Assembly (NCBI RefSeq): GCF_003144115.1
Contig: NW_020311999.1
Coordinates: 514,239-578,238 of the forward strand
DNA from: Tilletiopsis washingtonensis
Lineage: Eukaryota > Basidiomycota > Exobasidiomycetes > Entylomatales
DNA length: 64,000 nucleotides
Direction of reading: 5' to 3'
A program made the translations under genes and the position numbers. The notes beneath the pieces are model-generated. The model was given only the letters and a program-made list of their open reading frames with translations. It was not told the origin of the DNA and ran no database searches. Shown piece after piece: positions 11,879 through 22,111 of the stretch (positions are counted from its first letter, which is position 1; each line of letters opens with the position of its first letter).

Positions 11879-14800
11879 TTAGAGGGTCGTCTCGGAGGCA
11901 GGCCGCTGCTCCGGCGCCGCCAAGGGTGCGGCCGCCAGCGGCGGAGCAGCAGCTGCAGCCGTGTCTTTGAGCGCCGGCTCGTCGAGCTCCATCTTGACTG
12001 GCTGCGACGCGTCTGCTGCCGATGCTGGCGCCTCGGCGAGAAACGGCACACGCAGAGCAGCGGGCGTCGGCGGGGCGTCGAGCTCCAGCGCAGGCCCGAG
12101 CTGCTCTGCGCCAGGTGCTGCAGCAGGTGGTGCCGCGCCGCTCTGCGCGGCCTCCTTGGCTGACGCAGACGCCGGACCGCAGCGCGGCGAGGCGGGCGAG
12201 GCGGGCACCTTGAACTCGCCCAGCCCTGTCGCGAGCTTGGCGAGGGGCGAGCTGGGCCGGGCGCTCGGGCCGCCAGGCGAAGCACGGCGCGCGCCCGTGG
12301 CGAAGGGCACAGCGCTCGGCAGCCGAGCAGCGCCGGAGCTTTGGCTCTGCGGCACAGCGTCTGCGCTGGTAGACGTCAGGCGCGCCAGCTTGAGGTCAGG
12401 CCGCGGCGCGCCCATCTGAGAGGCGGCTGCTGGGCCCACGAGCGGCGAAGAGCGTGGCTGCTGACCCTGTGCCGGACTGGCGCTCAGCGGCCGGCTCGTC
12501 GACACCTTGCCGCTGCCCCAGCGCAGGTTCCTGCGGATCGGCTGGCCGGGCTGCGCAGAGGCCGGAGGGAAGGGTCCTGCGAGCGGAGAGGCGGACAGAG
12601 GTCGCGCCAGGCCAGGCGCCACGCGTGCCGAGGGCGAGGGCGCAGTCAGCGGCGGCGGCGCAGGCGAGCCAGCCGGCCAGCCAAAGCTCGTCGAGGCAGA
12701 GGGCGTCTTGTCGACCTGCGAAGAAGAGCTTGAGCGGAGCGGCGTGTCGCTCGATGGCGGCGAGACGTCCATCTGGCCCTCGCGACTTCCATGCCAGCTC
12801 GAGATGCTGGGCACGTCGCTCTCCGAGACGCGCGCCTTCAGGCCTGCGCCGCGCTTGCTGCGCTTCAGCTCTGGCGTCGCGCTGCGGCTGTCGTCGCTAG
12901 AGCGCGCCGCCTCGCCGCTGGCACGCGCACGCTTGGCGCGCTCCGGCACCTGCGTGACCGTCTTAGGATCGCGGTGTGCCTGACGGCGCGTGCGGCCGCC
13001 TTCCTCGTTGAGCCCGGCACTCCAGAAGAGCGCGAGATTCTTGACCGAGGTGCGCTCGCTGCCCTGCGTCGCGAGCGCGACGGCCGAGGCCGGAGAGCTG
13101 GCGCCGCTAGTCTGTCCGCTGCTGACGCTGGCCTCTGGCGCAGCCAGGCTCGCGCGACGCGCCGGGGCGTGCCCATTCTGCGGACCGGCCTCGGCCGCGC
13201 TCTGCGTTGGCTTGTGCGTAAGGCTGCTGCGCCGGCTGTCGCTGACGGCAGGCATCGCCGCGGCTGCCTCCTCGTCCGAGCTCGACGGCGCCAGCTTCTT
13301 CTTCTTCTTCAGCGGCCGCCGCATGGCCGAGCGCAGCTCGTCGTCGTCGACGTCCATCTCCTCATCGTCGGCGATGGCGGCGCGCGAGGCCGAGGCGCGC
13401 GAAGATGCACCGCTGCCGGAGCGCCGGTGGCCCTGTCCCGACGAGCGGCTCGTGCGCGGCGTCACAACTGGGCGCTCGGGCGCATTGCTGCTCGGGCGAC
13501 GCGCACGACGGCCGCCATCAACTGCGCCCCAGAAGAGCGCCAGCGTCTCTGTGCGCGCCTGTGGGCCGAGCATCTTGGGCGCAGCGGGCACGTCGCCGCC
13601 ATCGCTCGACGAGTACTCGACCTTCTTGCGGTGGCCCTTGCCGCGCTGCTTGACGACCTCCGACTCGGAGGGGTCGGAGAGGTCCGACAGCGACTCAAAG
13701 TCGGGCAGCACATCGCGCCCAGACTGCTTCGTTGCCTGCACCGAGCTCGTGGCCGGTGCTTGCGCCGTGTGCGAGCTGACATGCGGCGCGGAGGTGCCGA
13801 GCGCGAGGTCAATGGCATCCTCGTCCGGATCGCCGCTCTCTGGCATGATCGGATCGGGCGGCGCCAGGAGCACCTTGCTCTTGCGCCGCTTCAGCGGTTG
13901 CTCCTTGTGCTCTGGCTCAGCCTTTGGCGGCGGCGGCAAGACTGCCGCGGCTTTCGACGCCGTTGGCGTGGCGTCTACCGGAGAGCCTTCGGCTTTGACA
14001 GTGCTGCCGCCTGGCTGGTCCGGCGGAGCGTCGCGCAGCGGCGTCAGCTTCACCGGCGTGGCCGACGCGTCCGACGCAGCGTCCTCCGCTTTCGGGGCCC
14101 CGAGCTTGCGCGCAGGACCCTTCTCTCCTGAGATGCGCGCTTTCCGCTTGCTCGGCGCCACCGGCGTCGCGCTTGCCGCGTCCTGGTCCACGTCCTGGTC
14201 GACGGCGCCGCGCTTGTGCCTGCCCTTCATAGATGGCTGGCCGCGGTACATCTTCAGCTCGGCAAGGCCGGTGTATGGGCGCTCAGTCGGCTTGCGCGAG
14301 GGCCAGTCGGCCTTGTAGATGCGGAAGTGGCGCTCGCAGCGCCGGCACTCGTCGGGCGTCCACCACGACTCCAGCGCCCAGTACTTGGCGCCGCACGTGT
14401 TGCAGGTGAGGCGGTCTCCGCGCGGCATCGTCACGTGCAAGTACTCGCTGGCCTCGCGATCGGAGATGTGGTGCGTGATCGAGCGGCCACTGCGTGTCGA
14501 GACAATCGACGAAGCCTCGGAGCCAGTGCCTGACGAGACTCCCTCGTGCGGAGTGACACTCAGCGCCGGCGTAGGCGACAGCGAGGGCACGCCCGGCGAG
14601 TACGTCGAGCTCATCTGGCGCGACGACGTCGTCTTGCGCCCAGACGTGCGCCGCGCGTTGGCGGCCGCGTCGCCGCCATTGGAGTCGGCCGGAGACTCTG
14701 CCGCAGCCTCGACAGACAGCGGCAGCGCTCCCGGCTCGCCGTCGCGAGGCGCATACGCGCCGCGCCCGCGGTACTCGCACGTGGCGCAGAGGCACTCGGA

Positions 14801-16087
14801 GTTGCCCCATTCGAAGTAGTTGTCGCCGTAGTACGTCGTGATCTCCTCGTTGAGGCCGATGGGCCGCAGCGTCTTGAAGGCCATCTGCGACGAGCCGATG
14901 CGGTGGAACTCGGTGTTGGGGTTGCAGTCATGCTGCAGCGGCGTGTCAGCTCGGCGCGCCTCACGCAGATTGTGCGGGCCACTCACGTTGACGAAACGCG
15001 CAGGCCCAAGTAGCAGCTGGCTGCAGCCCTTGCGCGCACTGCGGATGATGGAGAAGTCGCGGCCCGGGCCAAGCACGCCGGCGTAGCCCTTGGCATCGCG
15101 CGCGTCTCGGCTGCCCGCCGCCTCCTCCCTCAGCGCCACATCCTCGTCCTTCGTCAGGTCCTTGACGCCGCCCTTGCACATGACGATCTCGCCGGCCTTG
15201 TACGCCCGCAGCGCAACGACGCACAGGTCGGCTCTCGGATGCCCGGGCGGCGCAGTGCTCGAGCTGTCGGTCAGCGCCTTGCCTTTGCCCTTCCAGCTGC
15301 TCTTGCCGTTGCTCGGTGCCGGCTCGACCGGCGGCGGACTTGCAGAGGCAAGTGCACCAGCAGCCGAAGTGGACGCGCCGCCGTTGCTCAGTGCGGTGTC
15401 CGTGCTGGTCCCAGCCGCCGCGGCGGCCGCAGCGGCGCGCGCAATCGATGGGTGTGGGCGCTTGTAGCGCGCAGTCAGAGCAAATTCGACGCCAGCATCG
15501 GGCAGGTACGTCTCGAGGTAGCGGCGTGCATGCCTGCAGACGTGCACGTCAACCACAGCCAGCCTCGATGCCGGACCGACAGCACTCACGCATAGAAGGC
15601 CTGCGCCTGCCGCTCGTCCTTGTCCTGCAGATGGCGCTGGATCAAGCGGAGCCTGCAGATAGGTAGTCAGCGACCAGCCACAGCGCGCAGCGATGGATTG
15701 TCCGGCGGGCAAACGTCGCTCTGCGTGTGCTGTCCAGCGCCCCGCACCGTCCCGCCACTGCCGCCACTACACCGCACCACGAGCGCACACCACGCGAGCC
15801 CGTAACCGCAGCACGACGACTCACCGGCTCAGCTCCTCCAGCGCCGCGTTGACGTCCGACTCCAGCACGATGCGCTGCTTCAACAGCGCCATGATGAAGT
15901 TCGTCTCATAGCGCGGGCTGCGGTACGTCTGGTTCATCTTGTGCGTCGAGATCGGCGGGTCAAATTCCAGCCCGCTGCAGGGTGAGAGCGGTCAGCGACA
16001 CGCGCGCATCAACTGTCAGGCCCGGCACCACACGCACTCGAGCAGGATGTCGGAGAGAAGATCATCGTCGGCCGAGATGTCCTCCAT
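11879..16087 (-). CDS. SET9: Histone H4-lysine-20 methyltransferase SET9 (Suv4-20 family)
   Basis: Exons (minus): 16038-16087, 15825-15974, 15590-15652, 14987-15533, 11879-14932; 1287 residues. The start MEDISADDDLLSDILLE and the following RYLETYLPDAG match SET9 N-termini. The SET core carries GCSQLLLGPARFVN joined to HDCNPN (the NHxCxPN cofactor motif), then LRPIGLNEEITTYYGDNYF and the post-SET cysteines SECLCATCE. Downstream, CNTCGAKYWALESWW and CRRCERHF form the SET9-specific zinc-binding segment. The rest (about 800 residues) is disordered, basic and Ser/Pro-rich. The SET core is interrupted by a poly-Ala/Ser insertion at about residues 107-165. The intron at 14933-14986 is 54 nt, in frame and stop-free; I removed it because the family motif is contiguous only without it. 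SET9 trimethylates H4K20 in heterochromatin and DNA-damage signalling. Confidence 0.94.
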
Positions 16088-17788
16088 GGCGGCGTGTGGT
16101 CGCGCGCTGTAGGCAGAGGTCAGCATGAGCGGCGACAGGCGAACCAAGCGCGCACATCAGGCTGGCAGCGCGGCCAGCGTGTCGCGCTCACTGCACCGCG
16201 AGCTCAGCAGACACTCACCTTGCGCGCGGATGAGAGAACCGAGCCCCTGGCGCGCGTGCGTGCGCTGGGGCGTGAGCGTGGGTGGTCGTCGACGCGCTTC
16301 ACTCGCGGCGCTGGCCGGTCATGGGCGCGAGCGCGCAGAGGTGATGGCGAGAGCGGCGCGTGCAAGAGCGCGTCGATGGTGCACGCCCGCGCCGGGCAAC
16401 AGCAGCTGCGGCTGACGACGTGAGGCGATGGCTGCGTCGGCAGACAATTACAAGCTGTGCTGCGGGAGCACTGATGTCGCTGTAGTCGTTACGGCGTGAG
16501 AGAGGGTGCGCGATGGACGCCTGGGCGGTGGTGGCGGCGCGCGAACCCGGCTCGAGCGTGCGGCGGCGGCGACGAGCGGCACGATGAGGAGCGGCGAGAC
16601 GTGCGCGCGCGCGGGGCACTGCAGGCGAAGGGGAGCAGATGCGGCGCTATGGCTGGGCTCGGCCGGACGCTTGAAGGTGACTCGGATCCGGCTTGACGTT
16701 GAGGCAGCAGCAGCGGCGGCGGCGGCTTGCGCTGGCGTGCAGTGATGGTGGGGCTGAGGCAAGCCAGGAGGCGGGCAAAGCGCTTAAGAAGGGTGCGGGC
16801 CGCCGTCGAGGAGGCTGCTCTGCGGCTGCTGGCCGCCTGCCTGAGCTGCCTCGACGCGTGCGTGCCTCGCGCAGCGCGCGATGGCGCCCGCACGCCGCCG
16901 CGCCTTGCGGTGTCGAACGGCGCTGGCGCCGCGCCAGCACGCCGCCTGTGTCGGCGGTCGGGCCTGCGCGTCTCGGATGCCGCATGATGGCGCATGCAGG
17001 CCGGGCTCACCGCACAGCCAGCTGCCGAGCCTGCCCTACAGCTACTCTGCTGTGTCCTTCGCAGCAGCGGATGCAGCTGCAGAGGCACAGAGAGGGTGAG
17101 ACGCAAAAGCGATGCGGTGCTGCTGGGCAGGGTGCGATGGCGGAAGAAGGCGCGCTGGGGGCATGCAGCAGGACCTTCTCGTGCGCCTCGCTGTCGGTCG
17201 AGCATGGCCCCGGTCAAGCTCACTCGAGTTCCCTTGGAGCAGCTCTCGTCCGCTTGGCCACGAGCTCCTCTCCATGGCCGGCATCTTGAGCCGAGCCTCG
17301 CCGGGCTCTGCTGCTGCCTGCTGCTGCCCGCTGCGCTGCTGCGGCTCGGCGAGCACGAGCCAAGATCTCCGCGCGTGGGGCACCCGGCTCGGCACGGCGC
17401 GCGGCGCCCACGGCCCAATCCTTCGCCGACCCGAAGCTCGTGCTGGCACGCCCTCCGCTCTCCACTAGGCCGTCCTCCAGGGAACAGCAGGCCGCTCGCC
17501 TCTGCATCTTCGCAGCCATCGCTGCATGGCCACGCTCACGATGCTCGCCTTCGCCAGAGGGGCCGGCGCTTCCGCCGAGCAACGACGCTAGCAGCAAGGA
17601 GAGCGCTTGCGAGCGCCAACGGCCGGGGCCGAGTTCCGACGTCTTGCGCTGCGCATGCACACGCCGCTGTGGACAGAAAGTGCTGCAAAGCAAGCCGCCT
17701 CTCTCCATCTCCCCAACCATTTGCGCAGCCAGTGAGGCAGTCATTCATCATGAGCTCGTCAATTTACTCTTGCTCTCAGATTACGCCT
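16088..17788. promoter_or_regulatory. 1.7 kb intergenic region upstream of SET9
   Basis: The region lies between the SET9 start codon and the stop of the 7-TM gene, both on the minus strand, so it should contain the SET9 promoter and leader plus the 3' UTR of the upstream gene. Several open frames of 100-370 codons exist in all directions, but none has a recognisable domain, a consistent exon chain or family similarity; their composition fits GC-rich non-coding sequence. No tRNA boxes, repeats or transposon ends were seen. Confidence 0.45.
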
Positions 17789-19709
17789 TCATGTGTCTTC
17801 TCCGCTTCGCCGCGTCTCCTCGTCGGACGACCTATGCCTCGCCGTGCGTGTGCAGCTGGGCGCCGACGGCGGCGAGCTGAACGATTCGCTCGGCGTGTTC
17901 AGCAGCGAAACTGGCGGCGCCAATGTCGCAGCGCTCGACATCGACGAAGTGCGCATCGGAGTGTCGACGGGCCGGCGTGGCGAGTCGGCCACGAGCGACT
18001 CGATGTGCGTCTCCGACGTTGGCGTGCTGCGCTTCATCTCTTCTTGTCGCAGCGAATCGAGCGCCATGTGGAAGGTGACGCGCTCGTCGCCGACATGTGA
18101 GGGTGCTGGACCAAGCGGCCAGCCGAGTACCGAGGAACGTCGACCTCCTCCCACGATATCGCTCCTCGCCTCGGGCGCCAGCATTGCGGCGCGCGGACTG
18201 CGCATGTCGCGCATCCACGATGCCTCTTCGTGCGCTGGCAGTGGTGGCACCACAGTCGGCACGCTGCCTCTCCGTAATGACCACGATCCACCGCGGAAGC
18301 GTCCGCCTGCCGTCTCTTCGGCACACGTCGGCGAGCCCCAGTTGTTGCGTCCAGTCTCGGCCGCGTGCGTAGCGTCGCTGGGCCGCCGCCAGAATTTGAG
18401 GATCGAACGCTCGCTCATGCGTCGCCCAGTGATGAGGTCTATGCCGCCGTGACCGCACTCGAGGCCGCCACTCATGAAGCGATCCGGCGCTGCGACAAGT
18501 GCGTGAGCCGCTGATGCTGCCACTGCCTCCTGCGCTTGACTCACCGATCAGTCGCTCCTTGCACTTGATCAACCTCCGATAGCTCCGTCCCGCGATGATG
18601 GCAGTGATAGTGACGTTGAGAAGCAGGCACTGGGCATGCAGCGCCATGAGCCTCTGCTCCTCTCGCCGCTCCCCTCACACACCACTCACGAAGCCAGTGC
18701 CTGCCGTTGAGTGCCCGTAGATCGGCCCCAGCGCCACGATGGCCGTGACAAAGCTAGCGGCCGTCGCCACGCCGACTTGCACCATCGAGTCGGTGATCAT
18801 GACGCGCGCCACACCCGAGAACGTCTGGTCGCCGCCGACCTTGCGGACGAGCGCTCGCGTCATGATGGCAAAGGCCAACAGCTGTCGGCAGCACAGCCCT
18901 TCAGCGTCGCGAATCACCGCTGGGAGCGAAGCTGACTCACATCGACTGCGACGCCAATAAGCGTGAATGTGTGCCAGCGCATCGCCCCATTTGAAGGATT
19001 CGGGCACCCCTTTGCGAACACTGCACGGGCTCAGCGCAGAGTCTCCAGCACTGCATCGTGCGACTCACCCCTGAACGTCCCCGTCGTGCCCGAGTCGCGG
19101 TTGTCCGGGTTGTCGAGATTCGCGTAGAAGAGATAGGAGCAGGCGCCGAGATAGACCAGATACACAGACCACGTCGCGATGAGGAGCATGGACAGCAGTC
19201 GGCGAGCGCCTCCTTCCATGGCCACGGCGCGCACGACGAAGATGCCCGAGGAGGCCCAGTGCGAGAGACCGCCGAGCACAATCTGCCCGGCTTGGTGAGC
19301 CGAAGGGCGAGGCGAGGTACGGCATGAAGGCACTCACACATGCGACGAGTATCGCCTCGCAGTTGCCGGTGTCACCGGGGCTCATCGAGATTTGAGCTGC
19401 GCGCAGGATCAGGTAGGCCAGCGACCCGCTGAGGTCGACGCCGCCGTCAGTTGCTGCCCACCACTCCGATCTTGTGAGCACTCACTAGCGCGCGAGGATG
19501 TAGAGCGCCGCCGATGGGAACGAAAGCGTGCCGGCACGCGTTCTCCGCCAGACGACGACGTCGAATGGCATCGTGAGCACCGTGTCCCATCCAAGCGCAC
19601 CCACTAATGTGAAGTTTACGGCGGCGAGCACTAGAGCGGTGGCGTTCTCAGTCGCACGTCGGTTCGAGGGAAAGACGAAGAAGTTCTCACACGGGACGCG
19701 GGCTAGCAT
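17789..19709 (-). CDS. Seven-transmembrane protein, basidiomycete DUF6533/DUF6534-like type
   Basis: Seven exons (minus): 19486-19709, 19338-19428, 19069-19282, 18941-19020, 18690-18881, 18545-18629, 17789-18489; 528 residues, all phases consistent. Seven hydrophobic spans can be read: around ATALVLAAVNFTLVGALGW; LYILARYGSLAYLILRAA; AILVACIVLGGLSHWASSGIF; LLSMLLIATWSVYLVYLGA; WHTFTLIGVAVDLLAFAIM; MVQVGVATAASFVTAIVALG; and CLLLNVTITAIIAG. The pattern WDTVLTMPFDVVVWRR...LYILARY resembles the large basidiomycete family of 7-TM orphan proteins whose first domain ends in such a helix pair. A Ser/Arg-rich cytosolic tail of about 230 residues follows. The topology could suit a sensor or receptor, but no ligand or partner can be named. 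The start at 19709 is the first ATG of the frame. Confidence 0.72.
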
Positions 19710-22111
19710 GGTTGCGTGGAGAGAACCAAGCGATGCCCCGATGTGATGGAGAGGAGAGGAGAGAGCAGCGAACCACGGACGAGACCACACGACTTGAGAG
19801 ATGCGATGACCCGGTATGCGGCTCGCCTCGTCCGGCGATCAAGTCGACGGCGGCGGCGGAACGGAGCACTCCGAGAGAAACGAGGAGATGGAAGAGGATG
19901 GGACGGGAGGTGTGTGTGCGGGGCAGGTGCAGGCCGAGGGACAGAGCGAGAGGAGCGCCAAATTGACAGTCCTGCTACCCTTATTAGGCCTCTGCGCTAT
20001 CACCACGCGGTGCTTCGACACTAGGCGCTGCGCCTTCGATGGGCTGCGTTCCCGCCCTTCGCCACTCTCTCCTCGCCGGCCTGATCTGGCGTTCTCTCCA
20101 CTCGGGACATATCGGGGCGCACCTGGCCAGCAGTGTGCCGCGTTCGCTGCCGTGAAGCCGAAGGGGTGCACGCTTTTGGCACACGGCGCAGTGAGGAGCC
20201 TGGCACAAAGTGGCTTCTGGCTCGTGGGCGCTTCTGTGCAGCGAACAGCGAAGGCGAGGCGTGGGCGCAGACGCCGTGCGCCGCGGCGCTCAAGGGGCCG
20301 AGCCGCGCGCATCGCGCGTCCTCAGGGGCAAGCGCACGACACAGCGTGCGTGCTAGCATCGGGCGGGCGCTGCGCCTCGCCTCTGCACGCTGACCTGCGC
20401 CAACACTCTCTACACCGAACGCAACAAAGGCCATGGTGCATCCAGCCGGAGTCCATCACTCCTGCCGAACAACTTGCCCACCGCGCAGCTCAACGCTGAC
20501 ATGCTATGTTTAGCACGTTCACGGCGCGGCCGTCTCTCCTCGAAGCGCCCATCTTCTCTCCACCGAAGGCGCGGGGATCTCGGATTTCCGCGGCCTCACA
20601 TACTCCTAGCGAGCGATCAGTGACGGCGTGCTCTCAAGCTGCGTCTCACAATTCCGCCAGGGGTGGGGGCGGCGAACCAGGACGGCACCCTGTGTCGCGG
20701 AGCGCCAATCGTGCCTGGGCCGCCCCGAGATGCCGGCGGCACAGCAGCATCTCGTCTCTCTCTATCGTCAGCTAGGCGCTGGCCGCACTCCACTTGAGAG
20801 CTCGGAAATATCAGACCTAGGGGTGAAGAGGGCGCCTGGCGGAGAGGATACTCCGTGAGCACCGTACCTCGCGTTGAACGAGCGCGAGAGGGGTCACTCG
20901 AACGCCTTCCCTTCGCCGCGTCTGCTTGACCGGCTCTCGCTTGCAGCGACCTCCCTGTTGACTAGGTGAATCAGAGGAGCCGCGAGTCTCAAGAGACACT
21001 CTGATCCCGGTTAAACAGATAGTCTTGCGAGGAGCGCACGGCTCGTCCTTGTGCTGGCGGCCGTGGTCTGGCGTGCGAGCTCAGCGCGCGATCGTCGGCA
21101 AAAGCACGCTGGCACAGATGGGCGTGAGCCACATGAGGCCATTTTGCCGCCCTAAGCTCGGCCTGGCCAGACGATGTACAGGCGTCAGGTACAGATGAAT
21201 GGAACCGAGCGGCGGCCTGCGGCGACGGAAAAACTCAAGGAGCCTCAGGGGTCAAAGCGCCCCATGACCGAGGGGCGCTGGCGATCGAGATTTGACGAAG
21301 GAGACCCCCTGGAGGTGACATTCCCGCGGCACGCTCGGCATGCGGTGAGATAAGGCTGGAGAGAGGGCTGATTCCAGCGTCTGGCCTTTGGGGCCAGGTC
21401 TTGCACACGCCACAGCCAGAGCGAAGCCTTGGGGAACGCTATACCACAGCCTCGTCATGATGAGAACGCGAGTGGGGCCTAGGAGAGGAGAGCGTAGAAG
21501 GGAGCTTACCGGGCACGGCCTTCCGAGCGAGGGGTGGGAGCGCTCTCACGTCCGCCCAATACGCCCACCGGGCGGTGCCGTGTTGTGTTGTCGGCTTCGC
21601 GGCTCCGAGGGCGAGGTCGCAGTCCGCTGCCTGGGGCGTGCAATCTCGACGCCGTCCCCTCTCTCCTCTCGACCGCATTTGGAATTCGAGCTAGCGCGCA
21701 AGCGACGGCCAGCAATCGCAATCGCGGCGAGGAGAAAGTGCGGCTGAGTCGCACAAAGGAGAGCAACATCGCCTCTCCTGATGGACGCTCCTGACTCCTG
21801 TTTGAGAGCCCGTTGTGCCTGCTCACCTGCTTGATTTCTCCGACGTGCGACGAATGAAAAGGGGCGTGAGAAGAACGCTCTGAGTCCTTTGAGGGTAAGA
21901 GCCTCGCTTGCTGGAAGGCTGGCTGCAGAGCCGTGACGTAAACAGGTGTACGTCAGCTGGAGACACCGTCTTCTCCGCCTACCTCTCTTTGCTTCTGGCC
22001 GACGGGCCGGAAGAGGACGCTCAGCAGCTCGCATCCGTCCACACCACGCAGAAGTTCGAACGAAGGATGTAACAGGTGTCTCTCGGATTGCTCCCTCTCT
22101 CTCTACTCGAC
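19710..22111. other. 2.4 kb gene-free interval between the 7-TM gene and the phosphate transporter
   Basis: This is the largest gap in the window. It follows the phosphate transporter stop and precedes the 7-TM start (both on the minus strand), so it includes a 3' UTR and a promoter. I found no open frame with domain similarity or a consistent exon chain on either strand, no tRNA, 5S or snRNA signature, and no terminal repeats. A non-coding transcript or a very small secreted-protein gene cannot be excluded. Confidence 0.45.

Noticed and set aside
12791-14318. Two overlapping plus-strand open frames of about 440 codons opposite the SET9 tail
   Set aside because: Antisense shadows of a Ser/Ala/Pro-rich coding exon; no similarity, no consistent start or splicing.
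16489-17418. A minus-strand open frame of 309 codons in the SET9 upstream region
   Set aside because: Arg/Ala/Pro/Ser-rich composition, no recognisable domain, and other frames over the same DNA are equally open.
22040-22060. GTTCGAAC resembling a B box on either strand
   Set aside because: Flanks do not fold as a tRNA, and on the minus strand the expected A-box position lies next to the phosphate-transporter stop without a match.
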